Below, one piece after another: positions 23,032 through 33,863 of a DNA stretch of 64,000 nt. Source of the DNA: Apiospora phragmitis (Eukaryota > Ascomycota > Sordariomycetes > Amphisphaeriales > Apiosporaceae). The notes below the pieces were generated by a model. It saw nothing but the letters and a program-made list of their open reading frames with translations. It was not told the DNA's origin and made no database searches. The stretch's first letter is position 1. Each line of letters starts with the position of its first letter. The stretch spans positions 1,116,001 through 1,180,000 of the forward strand of contig JAQQWL010000009.1 of NCBI GenBank assembly GCA_038363925.1. The letters run 5' to 3'. The translations under genes and the position numbers were made by a program.

Positions 23032-24181
23032 GCTATCGCCTGCCCGATGTTAACAATAATATGAAACAAATGAACGTGAAACGGCCGTAAATAAGAGGAA
23101 TGAAAATTGGTACCCAGTCGTATGTGGATAAGGTGGATGCGTTGGATTAAGGTCGTCGTCAATGGTATCATAAACACCCGGAAATCAACCTATATATAAG
23201 CTATACTACGCAGCACTTAATAACTAATTTCGATATTGCCTGTCATTTCATGTGACTATATACATGTTTGTCTGAACAGTCCTCCTGGTCAAGGATCTAC
23301 TTTCAAGTCGCTGTACTCATCATGAACTAGCTGTCTTTATGAATAGCCCCTTTTCTCCGGAGGCTATCATCTAAACCCCTTGCCAGTCCGCGTAGTCTTG
23401 TTCTGCCCACGATGGATAGATAGTTGCTTGCCGATTGATTCAAGTACGCATATAACCAACACGGTCTGACCTACGTTCAAAGAACGCTATCATCTTTTGA
23501 AACTAGTAAATGGAGTAAATAATAGCTTCGCCAATTTGAGATTGGGGCCAGGCGCAGAACATCTTTGAACACTTAGAGACAGAGGTTTCATACCCAAAAG
23601 TGTATACAGAACACAGATGAAGTGCACTTCAGTTCGTTACTTCAGCTTATGTGTCGACCGGCCGCATTAGTCACCTTCTCTTGAGGGTTATAGCCAATGC
23701 TAGTAATATGTAGACCTAGCAGGAGAATGTGGTGGGAGTATGACACTCACACTCGAAGCTTCTAGAATGGAAGGGTTTAGTACCTTAGTGGCAATGAAAG
23801 TTGCCTATATCTCAAGGACGGTCTATTTATTCTCGTTAACGTATTTCGTCGTGTCTGCATAAGTACAGGCCGCTTTTCTCTTTAGCCCAGGTGGTGTACA
23901 CGGAGAAATCCCTCGTCCGTACGCCCCGTATCCCCGTGTGGGCTCAAGATGCCACTCGCCAGAGCATCGCTTCTGGGACATAAATCTAGATTTAGCCTGG
24001 TCGCTTGGTACAACACTCTTACCAGACCAGTCTCTCCTTTCTTCCCTTTATCATGGCGCTATTATAGCCAGTTTTTCACGGCGTTCTGCACCCCTGAGTA
24101 GTGGGAATTTTTCAATTCCACCACTTTGACGGGCTTATCCTTGCCACCGGGCTTCGATGTTCCGCCATCCGAAGAGTCCTC
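23032..24181. other. Intergenic between convergent genes
   Basis: This 1.15-kb stretch lies between the 3' ends of the MARVEL gene and HIS3. It is AT-rich at 23030-23560 and holds only the expected 3' regions. No gene seen. Confidence 0.5.
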
Positions 24182-24955
24182 CTAGGCGCTCAAGGTCCCC
24201 TTGGTGCTGGGCACCTCGCCCTCCTTGCCCGCGACGCGGCTGGTGGCCACGCGCACGGCGACGGCCAGGGCCTTGAAGGCGCTCTCGGCGCGGTGGTGGT
24301 CGTTGAAGCCGCGGAGGCAGTCGACGTGCAGGGTGATGCGGGCGCCCTGGGCGAAGGACTGCAGGCAGTGGGGGATCATCTCGCAGCTGAGGTCGCCGAT
24401 CTTCTCGCGCTTGAGGCCCAGCTCGACGACGCTGTAGGGGCGGTTCGATAGGTCGACCACGGCGCGGCTGAGCGCCTCGTCTAGGGGTGCGTAAGCCGAG
24501 CCGAAGCGCGCGAGGCCCGTGGCGGAGCCTAGCGCTTGCGCAAAGGCGTAGCCTAGGGCTATGCAGACGTCCTCGGCCGTGTGGTGGTCGTCGACTGTTT
24601 CGTAGGAAAGCGAGAGGCGGGCAAATGGTCAGCGAGTCCGTGGCGGCGGATGAAACAACCCAAGAGAGGGGGGCAACATACTGTGAAGGTCGCCTTTGCA
24701 GGCCAGCGCTAAACTCCAGCCAGCATGTTTGGCAAGGGCATGAAGCATATGATCTAAGAAGCCAATGCCAGTGTTGACGCTGATGGTTTGCGATTTGCTG
24801 GCCTGGCTCGCATCCCCTTCAATGGAAGCCGCCAAACTCGAGTCTGTCTCCGGAGGGAAGTCCCCCCCATCGAGGTTGATGGCCATTTGGATCTTGGTCT
24901 CGTTGGTATCACGGGCCAGCGCCGCCCAGCGCGGCTTCACTGTATCCGATCCCAT
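24182..24955 (-). CDS. HIS3: Imidazoleglycerol-phosphate dehydratase (histidine biosynthesis)
   Basis: Catalyses dehydration of imidazole glycerol phosphate to imidazole acetol phosphate, a Mn-dependent step in histidine synthesis. Exon 1 is 24682-24955 (ATG at 24955). The intron 24595-24681 has a GTATGT donor and AAACAG acceptor, and exon 2 is 24182-24594. Lengths 274 and 413 give 229 codons, 228 residues, slightly long for the family because of a loop at about 29-55 containing [12 protein letters not shown]. Family signatures are present: [18 protein letters not shown] (63-80), [14 protein letters not shown] (87-100, the second His/Asp/Glu metal-binding cluster), the [17 protein letters not shown] segment, and near the end [19 protein letters not shown]. 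No key residue is missing. HIS3 and LOC1 are divergent, with 442 bp between their start codons. Confidence 0.97.
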
Positions 24956-25397
24956 ATTTAGAAGTTTAAGTCGAAACGATAATTATAAACCAAGTAATAC
25001 AGTCAGTGGGCTTATTAGGTAAATATCTCGAGGTCTGTCTTGGGTGTATCAACATCGAGTACGGATGAGTGACATGGATGAATCGGGGTTATGACGCTTG
25101 TGAACTCAAATTTCTTGAGTGCGATTTCGGTTGGCTGTTAGCAATCCCTCAATTCCCATTCCCCACGCTAGCTGGGCAGTTACCACCCCTGCCGCCTGCG
25201 CGCCATGCACTCCGTAGGGGAAAGAGCTCAGGTCATGCCCCGCTAAAAAGGGAAAGAAAAAAGTCTTATCGTACCGAGTACAAAGAGCGATAACGAACTG
25301 GTTAGAATAATTTTCCAACGACTTTGTTGGACTCTGTTGCGACCGTCATCGTCAATCCACGAGTGTCAAATCTCGAGATCGCATTACATCCCTCACA
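24956..25397. promoter_or_regulatory. Shared promoter region between HIS3 and LOC1
   Basis: The 442 bp between divergent ATGs must serve both genes. The only general amino acid control look-alike is TGAGTGA near 25065, one mismatch from the Gcn4/CPC1 site TGAGTCA, so I do not call a site. Confidence 0.5.
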
Positions 25398-26054
25398 ATG
25401 CCGCCTTCAAGGACGAAAACCATCAAGAACAAGCATGCCGCCAATGGGTCTGGCATCAGCGGCAGCAAAGCCACCAGGGCTGGGCCGATGGATGGAATAG
25501 TCAAGAACAAAAAGGGTCCCCCGCCATCGTCGAAACCGTCCAACTCCAAGGCAATTGCGGCAATACTCAAGAAGAGAAGGAAGAAGACTTATTCGGAAAA
25601 GGAGTTGGATATTCCCAAGCTGAACATGATTACGCCCGTTGGTGTGGAGAAGCCGAAAGGCAAGAAGAAGGGCAAGGTGTTTGTCGATGACCCAGTAAGT
25701 CTACCCATCCACGCCATCCAGACTTCGCTTCATGGGACCAGTCACTAACGGCAAGCTTTGTAGGAGAGTATGACCACGATTCTTGCCATGGTGCAAGCCG
25801 ACAAGGAGGGCGAGATTGAGTCCAAGATGATCAAGGCCCGCCAGATGGAAGAAATCCGCGAGGCTAGGCGGGTAGAGGCCGAGAAGAAGGAAGGGGAGAA
25901 GAAGGCCACGCTGGACGAAACCAAGGATTCGCTACGCAAGAAGAGGAAGCGAGGCGGCAAGCCCACTGCCGACGAAGATCTTGACGTAAAAGATACCTTG
26001 TTGACAGGCAGCAATGCGGTCAAGGCGAAGAAGAAGCGTGTTTCATTTGCTTAA
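25398..26054 (+). CDS. LOC1: LOC1-family 60S ribosome assembly / mRNA-localisation protein
   Basis: Small, very basic nucleolar protein of the Loc1 family. In yeast the family acts in 60S subunit assembly and export and in ASH1 mRNA localisation. Exon 1 is 25398-25694 and exon 2 25764-26054. The intron 25695-25763 has a GTAAGT donor, CTAAC branch and GTAG acceptor. Lengths 297 and 291 give 196 codons, 195 residues. The family core is visible as [13 protein letters not shown] then [20 protein letters not shown] and GKVFVDD. It is followed across the splice by a long Lys/Glu/Arg helix ([21 protein letters not shown]) and a basic tail ending [10 protein letters not shown]. The N-terminal 50 residues are Lys/Ser/Pro-rich. 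Length and composition fit Loc1. Confidence 0.92.
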
Positions 26055-28846
26055 AAAGTTGTTGTTGACTCTGCATGGGAGGCGTATCGGCGTTGTTCTT
26101 CTCGAAATCCCCAACACGGAGGCACAAAAGGAGTGCCATATTCTACTGATATTCACCAACCAATCAAGATACCCTGCTGAGGCGTGCCACAAGAGCAGCT
26201 TTTCTGAGCGGCAGTCCGCTGCTACCCAGGCGTGATTCTTATGCATTCCTGACTGATACTCTGCCCGAAGTTGGCAGAATTGTGGTGGCGTATGCTGGAG
26301 CTAAGGTTGATGAGGGCACGTATGCTAAACCAATGGAACGCCGTGTACACTGTCGTGCTCTTGTCAGCGCCCAGGAATCATCCGAGAAGGAACATAATCA
26401 ACATGACGACCCGCGAAAGAAAGCTACTACGAAGTGTTGATGGGCAATATATATAAACAAAACCTGGCTGTATACTCCGTGGTTGCGAGCGCCTGGGCTG
26501 GCTGGATAAGGTAGCCACTTTCCATCAACTCAGACAGACGGAAAGTATGGGCTCGGCTATCCAAGCTTGGACAGCTTTAGGCCATGGGGCTCAATGTTCT
26601 GAATGCTGGAGGCACCTCGTGGCTTGCGGGCCAGCTGGGGACTGGTACTATTAGCTGCGTTTTAAAGAACTGGACATCAGTGATAGTACAATGAGGAGTA
26701 GCACGCCGGCTACCACATGGTTGACCTCGACCAACGTTGGCTACAGATCGGAAGGACCTGCTGGTTACATCAGCAACATGCAGAATCTCCATATTTGGCT
26801 CCGACGGGGGCCGGATCGAATACACTGAGATTTATTCATTGTGCGTATGTAAATAGAATGACCATCGAATCACAACTACAGTACGGCGTCAGGGACATGC
26901 ATGAGCACGGTGGTCAAAATTAATTGGTTCTTGCTCACATATCAGCTGTTGCTGGAAATAGGACTGGAAGATGATATGGGTCACTGCTTCAGGGAGGGCT
27001 AGAAATGCAGGACGTACATACATACAAATTTAGCCCGGGCCCGGCGCCCCGAAAATGGGGCTGACTGCTTTGAGATGAAAAACCCCTAGAATCAAGGGCG
27101 GGGATTGCTCCAGCGCTCGTCCTCTTGGCAACTCTCTTTCAATTTCCAATTGGTATCAGTGAGCCATGCACGGCAGATAGCTGGTGCAGTGACGGCTTTC
27201 GAGACAATTTTACGATCCTATTCCCATGTTCCCGTGTCGATCATGACGTACGGTAGAGTTCGGCGATTAGTTCGAAGGCATGCATTTTTTCCCATGGAAA
27301 TGAGGCTCAGCGATCACATCCCAAATCGAGATCAGCAATGGCAGGGCATTGCCTGTCGTAGACGAACTGTCCAACGTTGGTTACCGGTCAACGACAACGA
27401 CAATAGCAGTGTACAGCGCAGCAATGTCGTATATCTTCCTCTACATACTTCCCAGGACTCACGATAATGATACCGTACAGAATGTATTCGAACTCTGTAT
27501 CAACTCCAAATCAATCAGTCAGTCAGTCAGTCAGCGGGTGCACCCGCTGCTGTGTTCCTGCATTGGCGCGGCCAACACGAGGAGAAATGCATGCTATTCT
27601 AAACATGATACGAACCGCCGGTGCAACAGCCATCTACTAATAGACTGGCGTCGAGCTAAATTGCACAAATCCTCGTGCCTGGTAACCTAAGCCTGCATCT
27701 TCTGTTTTCGTTCCTTGTACGGAGTCCTTTCTAAAGTAATCCACCGATTGGTGGTACCCTGTTAGGGCCCCCAGTCCTCACGCTATGATACGATCCCGGC
27801 TACGAGCCCATGATCGTTATCCTTCCTCACTGCTCACTTCCACTTCCAACTCCACCGTCCACGAAACATACGGTACGTGTACATACACACAACACGGTAC
27901 GGAGTACAAGCACGCCATGCCCCGTCTGTCACTTTTCACTGCCTGCCTGCTGCGGCTGTGTCGCACCTAGCGGGCCTCATGTCGTGGATCAGTATCGAGG
28001 CGATGATATACAACCAGTGGGCTATCCAGTAGGCACACCTCGCACATGAACAGTTGATGAATGCTTCGAGTTGAGAACTTGAAAGCCAAACAAAACACAG
28101 GACAGGGTGGGAGCTCAGTTTGCTCAGATCCCTTGTTTTTAGTGACCAATGGAATGGGCCTATCTCTGTTCCGTTTAATGTTGTTCTCTTCGCCAGAAGT
28201 CTTGGCCGGGTGCCTGCGCGTCGGCGGTGATTGGCCAGCCTAGAGGCCAATTCCCTGTTCGAAATCTCAAGCGAAATTGGGAAGATGGTTGCGATGCCCA
28301 CCTTGATTGACCCATGGCCGGCGCTCTCGTGGAGAAAAGCCTCGCTCATTTTAATTACAGATAGTAGGAGTAGTAGGGTAGTAGGCCGGAATCATTCTCA
28401 CACATATTATCAAAGAGATCGGAGCCCCAAGTTGCATCGTTGCTGTTGAAGCTCTCTTTTCCCCCTTCTTCCCTTCGTTCCGGTTCTTGTCCGCCGTCCA
28501 TTCGTTCAAAGTGGTGACAGAGTCTCCGCGCGCCCGCCCTTACATCCCCTAACCCCTAGGTTACAGAAGCCTGACCAGAGTTGTGGATTGAGAAAGAAAG
28601 AAGAAGAGAAGGTCTGGAAAGTCATCCGAGTCGCGATCCGAGGATTCAAAAGAAAGGAGGGTTGATACCATTATGGAAGTCCGCGCAGTCCGATCGACAT
28701 CTTCTTAGCGCATCGTCCCAGCCAAACACACTCTCCAAAGGAGGACCCAGCGAGTCAGCCAGCTCAGACTGCGCACCCGCTAGAAAATCCAGAACACTCA
28801 TTCACTGGTGTCTCGTATTCCCATATTTCCACCGCCACAGAGCGCG
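26055..28846. other. Gene-poor stretch with TCAG repeat
   Basis: This 2.8-kb stretch separates LOC1 from the Ser/Thr-rich membrane-protein gene. It includes a five-copy TCAG tandem at 27515-27534 and short ACGGAGTAC/GTACGGAGT motifs. The last 450 bp are pyrimidine-rich and probably the leader of the next gene. No gene seen. Confidence 0.45.
27515..27534 (+). repeat. TCAG tetranucleotide, 5 copies
   Basis: A perfect tandem of five TCAG units in intergenic DNA. Confidence 0.95.
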
Positions 28847-30601
28847 ATGACCGAATCAGTCTCGGGGTCTTCACTCCTTCAGGCCCGGGGCGACACTCAT
28901 TCTACTTCACACGACCACTCGCACAACCACCACATTCGTTCCAACCACCAGAGACTACACCACCAACACCAACAACTGCACCAACATCTGGAGAAGAAGG
29001 AAGACCCCTCAGCGCCAGCGGAGGATTCGTCGGTTGTTCACATCGTTCAAACAGTCGACGTTATCGCGGTTATTGATGGCTCTGGTGCGACCGTCAGCCT
29101 TAAGACTGCTGCTGTCATCCCTCCTCCGCCAACCAACTCTGCTGCCCCTCCGGACGGACTTTCAGCGCTTCCTGACCACAAGGTAGCCATCGCTGCAGCC
29201 ACCAACGATGCTACATCTGATTCGTCTTATACCATCATCCCGACGACAACACCGTCGGTAGAGCCAGATACTTCGGCGTCGCTCTCCATGTCACCTTCGT
29301 TTCCCACTGTTGAATCTTATGCTAAGATCACGTCCACTCCTTTACCTTCGGGCTCTGCGTCGGGGTCCTTCCCATCGTTTTCCGGTGTGACAAAAAATAC
29401 CACCAGCACCAACACCAACACCACCCCATCTACACAACGTGAGTGCATTCCCACCGCATCCTCGTGCAAATTCGTGACCCAAGCCACATGTATCTAACTC
29501 ACTGTAGCCATAATTTCTTCCTCGCCGTCGCCATCGCCGTCGCCGTCGCCGTCGCCGACGTCAGTCTTTAGCAATGGCACGGTGACTTTGAAGCCATTTC
29601 TTGAAACAAATCTTACCACTTCTACGCTTCCTAACTCGTCTGGTACTGTTTTGTTCAATGCTTCGTTTACAACAACTCTTCAGTCTTCCGATTATGTAAC
29701 AACTTCAATTGCCCCATCAAGCGTTGCATCATTCTCCGCGGATGCGACGCCAACCAGCAGCGACGATGGTGGTTTCGTCGGCGTCTTTGACGGGGCTGGG
29801 GGCGATCACCCCACTGCCGAATCCGCACCTTCCCCTTCGGCGAGTGTGACTTCATCGAATGGTGCTGGCTCGGGATCTTCCGATTCTGGCAGCACGCCGA
29901 CGCCGCCTGGGACTGTCGTAGGAAGCGTCATCGGCAGTGTTGCTGGCGTTGCCTTCTTGCTGGTTATTGCTCTGATGCTTTTGAGGTGGAAGAAACGCCA
30001 GAACGCTCTCAAGCTGAGAGACAGCAGCAAAGGCCCCGGTGGACTGATAACGGGTGCGACCGTGGCCGGCAGTAAGGACAACCCGTTTGCTGATCCTCCG
30101 CGGCCGGCAACCGCCAATACTGCCATGAGTCAGCGACGGACCGCTCCGTTTGCCATTCCTGCTGCTCTTGCCAACCTGACCGGGAGCCAAAAGCGTTATT
30201 CCGACCGTACCGATGCAGCCTCTGTCGAGGGCGGCGAAAAGGGGTTCCAGAAGGTTTCAGGCAGAAAACTTCCCTCTGTTTTGCACTACGGCGGCGATGG
30301 ATATTCGGAACCTTCCAACCGCGACACTGTCATGAGTGACCATTCATACTATAGAGATTCGATAGGTGTCTTTGGTGGACCTGGCATGCCCAGATTGGCC
30401 TTGGGCTCTCCCATGCGGCCCGAAAGCGGCGTTCCCGTATTCCACGAGGGACCAGCCCGGAAGGCGCAGACGGAAACGGGACATTTCAGTCCGACAAACT
30501 TGGAGCCGCCGGGTCGAGATCCGCTCGGACGCTCGCACCCGTCACAAGACGGTTCCAATCGAACCCATGGCTCAGCCTCGAGATTTACGGAGGAAATCTG
30601 A
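28847..30601 (+). CDS. Ser/Thr-rich single-pass membrane protein, possible cell-surface sensor
   Basis: Exon 1 is 28847-29438 and exon 2 29508-30601. The intron 29439-29507 has GTGAGT and CTGTAG ends and a CTAAC branch. Lengths 592 and 1,094 give 562 codons, 561 residues. The N-terminus is His-rich (HDHSHNHH, HHQHQQLHQHLEKK). Next is a VVHIVQTVDVIAVIDGSG segment of a kind I associate with fungal surface proteins. A long Ser/Thr/Pro region follows, with an (SP)n tract encoded by a TCGCCG minisatellite. One membrane helix lies at about 333-356 (VVGSVIGSVAGVAFLLVIALMLL), followed by basic RWKKRQNALK and a 200-residue hydrophilic tail. This layout resembles Mid2/Wsc-type sensors, but no WSC or Mid2 signature is seen. 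No signal peptide is visible at the first ATG, so an upstream exon may be missing. Function is not assigned. Confidence 0.75.
29519..29558 (+). repeat. TCGCCG-type minisatellite coding Ser-Pro repeats
   Basis: About six near-perfect 6-bp units (TCGCCG/TCGCCA) inside exon 2 of the membrane-protein gene. They encode alternating Ser-Pro, and length changes in whole units would stay in frame. Confidence 0.85.
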
Positions 30602-33600
30602 GGGCCTTTTTTCTGGCCCAACCCCCTTCTTGACTTACCGTGTTTTATACCTTTTTCGACTTTTAGCTGATACCACTTGGCTTACTTTACTGTCCATGGT
30701 GTCGATCGATATGCGCAGCAGCATCGGGTTCGGCGTTCTTAATGTTTGAATATTTAGTGAAGAATCATGAGAGAATTAGCGATCCGCTGCTGTCTGGCGC
30801 AGTTGCGTACGTCCCCGACTGCGGGCAGGAAATCTCTTTGTACATAGCCATCCGCGGTATATGGAAGACCAGATGCGTTTCGCAGGCACATGAATCGCTG
30901 GTGCCTACGATCTCCATAGTCTAAAGCATAATGATCCCTAATCTACAAGAGGCGAACCAACCAGCTGTATTGAAAACCTGTAGTGACATTTGTATCTATG
31001 CAAGAGATGAGATATCATTAATTCCGCCACAAGGAATCACCTAGTTTCGGTTCGCATTGTGCTTGTCAATGGTTCCCGTCGCGATGCGGCCCAAGGCTGT
31101 CAACCTCCGAAGCTCGGATTCTATGTATTTCGAGACGATTATGAAACGTGCATGGGCAGCGTGAACCGTCCCAGAACCCACACCACACAACACGCTCAGG
31201 CGTAAGATGACAAATTGCGGACTGCATGGCTTTCCAACTGCCACTTGACTTATCGATTATGAGTTTTCTTCTCTATATATATAAGAAGCGCGGTGTTTCT
31301 CGCAACCTCTCTCTCAGGCTACACTTGTATGGGTGGGGGCACGCATAGGGCTAGCTAGGTATCTTGTGTAAGTGTCTACCTGCGGCATCCCTTAGAATAC
31401 AAGGTAACACGCAAACGAGGTCGGATGAAGCCGGCTAGTGGAGGCAGTCACACGAGACTGGGGCAAGCTTTAACCTTATATTGATTCCAAAACACAGAAC
31501 TGGGATATTGGCGAACGATTTGTGAGCATTTTGGTGTGGAATTCAAGTGCCGGGTGGTAAGTATTACTATTACTATTACTATGTCGACATGGTATGTAGC
31601 TGTAGATTACACGAGGGGGCCAGTATGAGTCGTAAGTACATATGTATGTATATTCATCCCAACTCACGCCTAGTCAATGACGAGACTCTGATCTCAAATC
31701 GATCATCGATGCTAGCAAAATGACAGTCTGGATTCTGGAAGAGAAAAAGAGAGGAGATAGGAATGTTCAGATGATCGGAATCTCCGTTTCTGTCCCAGTT
31801 CCTGACTGGCTCTCTCAGCTCTGTCTCCTCTACCAGCACTCTCCTATTCGACAAGGCAAAAGGAGTGGTGGGTGGGGGTCCTCTATTAGTTTACAGTAGT
31901 ATTCACGGATAGAGTATGTAGTAACAAGGACCCCTACTAGAGAGAAGAATCAAGGCAGTGCTGGATTGACTGCTGCCTGAGACAACCGAAATCCGGGCTT
32001 GGCACCAAAGTGCCGACTTGCCGTGGAACGAACGGCCTGCGCAGACCTCCAGTTTTGACCATGACTTATTGCGAATTTGCATGACAAAGTCCCAAAGATC
32101 TCTCTTGCAAGTATGCCGACATGACGCAGGGCATGAGGTAACATGCATACAAGATGAAGGAGAGAGAGACGGAAAGAAGGAGGAAAGAAACATGGCAGAG
32201 CGTTGAGGGGGAGCTGTGTCGTGACGCAATACCGCAGGGTATGGTTAATAATGAACATCCCTATCCTTTACGTGTACGCTACATATGTAGCGAGGAGCGA
32301 CGCCGGGGTCCAGGGAAAGGATCCCGAGACAGAGTCGCTTGGATGCGCTGGAGTACAAGGAGGGTATTGTACTGAGGTTGCATCTCCAACGATACGCGAA
32401 TCGCTTAGAGTCGTACCCGTTGGGATAGTGAGATATCAGAATGCGCTGTTGGATGATTAAAACAAACCGCTGGGTGCCCTTCATCATCGATTCACACTCC
32501 TGCGGTGTACCATAAGCTTCATACCTTACGACTATATATATATTTCTAATTGATCAGATTTGATGGCCACACACGGGCAGGTGGCTCGCCCTGTGTCCAT
32601 CGTATCCGCATCAATGGGCTCCTCGCTCGTGGCATTACGTTTGATCGGGGTCAAGGAGGGTCTCCAGGGCCCCGAGCGAGTCCAGGTTTGGCTTACGAAT
32701 CAGCAAGTGAACAAAAATGTCTCTCGGGAGGCAGCCCAACCAGAGTCGGCCGCATGTACCTACTCCCAAGGTGATTGATGTATGTAAAGAAGGTTACGTT
32801 GCATATCCCTCATCTCTCTCATACTTCATATTAGGCGCTTCACCACGACGGCAAGTGCGAGTGAGGATATCCATGTAGGGGTCTTGAGGCCCTTGAGCAC
32901 GGGATCAGAAACGTTGGAATAACAAAGCCTGACTCTGATAGCCGTTACTGTCTCGCATGCTTTTTAGTGCAATCTAGGTGATTTCTAGTGGCGGCTCGCT
33001 GGACAGGAATGAATGAATAAGAGCCCAAGTCTAACGGAAAAGGGACCCCACGCGAACACGCGAGTCGCCAGCGGGGATAACTTAAAAAAGGAAGAGGTAC
33101 ATGGTCGCTGCAGGCGCAACGGGTGCGCTGGACTGGAGCCTGGCTGGGGGTCTTGACGAAGGCTCTGGACGGCGTTAAGAATCAAATGCGTACTGCACTG
33201 CACAGCATCTTGAGACTGGAGCTTCTTAGCCCCCGCTTCCCCCCTCCCCCCCTTCTGGCCCCCTACCCCTACCAAGACCCAAGTACGGCGAATAGCGCGT
33301 TGCAGCTTGTTTTAGCTGTCGCTTCTTCGACCATTGAATCTCGAGCGTCAGCCCACCCCCCACCGACTCACAACCTGGGAGAGCCTTCCTGGGAGGGACT
33401 GGCAGGTATTTGATTGTCAATTGAACATCCGTGCCTCCGAACCCCGGGGATCCTTCCTGCGCCTACGACAACCTACAATTGCACCGCTACATCTCCTGCT
33501 GTTCTGTCTGAACCTGAACCTGGATTTTGACTGGACTCTCTCTTGGAGACTGCGACTGCCTGACTAACCTCCTACCGACTTTTCTTTGCTTCGTTTGATT

Positions 33601-33863
33601 ATCACAACCCGAGGAACCTAGTATATACCCTATATGTCGGGCTAGTTCCAAGTGTTCCATATTCCCACCATGACAGGCACCCATTTTACTTCCTAAGCAT
33701 TGTTAACCTACCATCTACCGTGCCGCCACTTTCGTAGCTAGTCTGGACGGCACCTTACCATTATTTTGCAACCGTCGACGCCTTTATTTCACGATCCAGA
33801 CGACGACAAGTATATATCGCGAACACCCAGCCACTCAGCCCGTCCCACAGCTAGAACCTAGCG
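30602..33863. other. Gene-poor stretch and leader of the transcription-factor gene
   Basis: This 3.3-kb stretch has no supportable gene. It contains a short ATTACT tandem near 31563-31580. The last 550 bp (from about 33300) are C/T-rich with many CTACCTAC-like tracts and look like a long 5' leader and promoter of the transcription factor starting at 33864. Confidence 0.45.

Noticed and set aside
25060..25072. Candidate Gcn4/CPC1 site upstream of HIS3
   Set aside because: TGAGTGA has one mismatch to TGAGTCA, and a single imperfect match in 442 bp is expected by chance.
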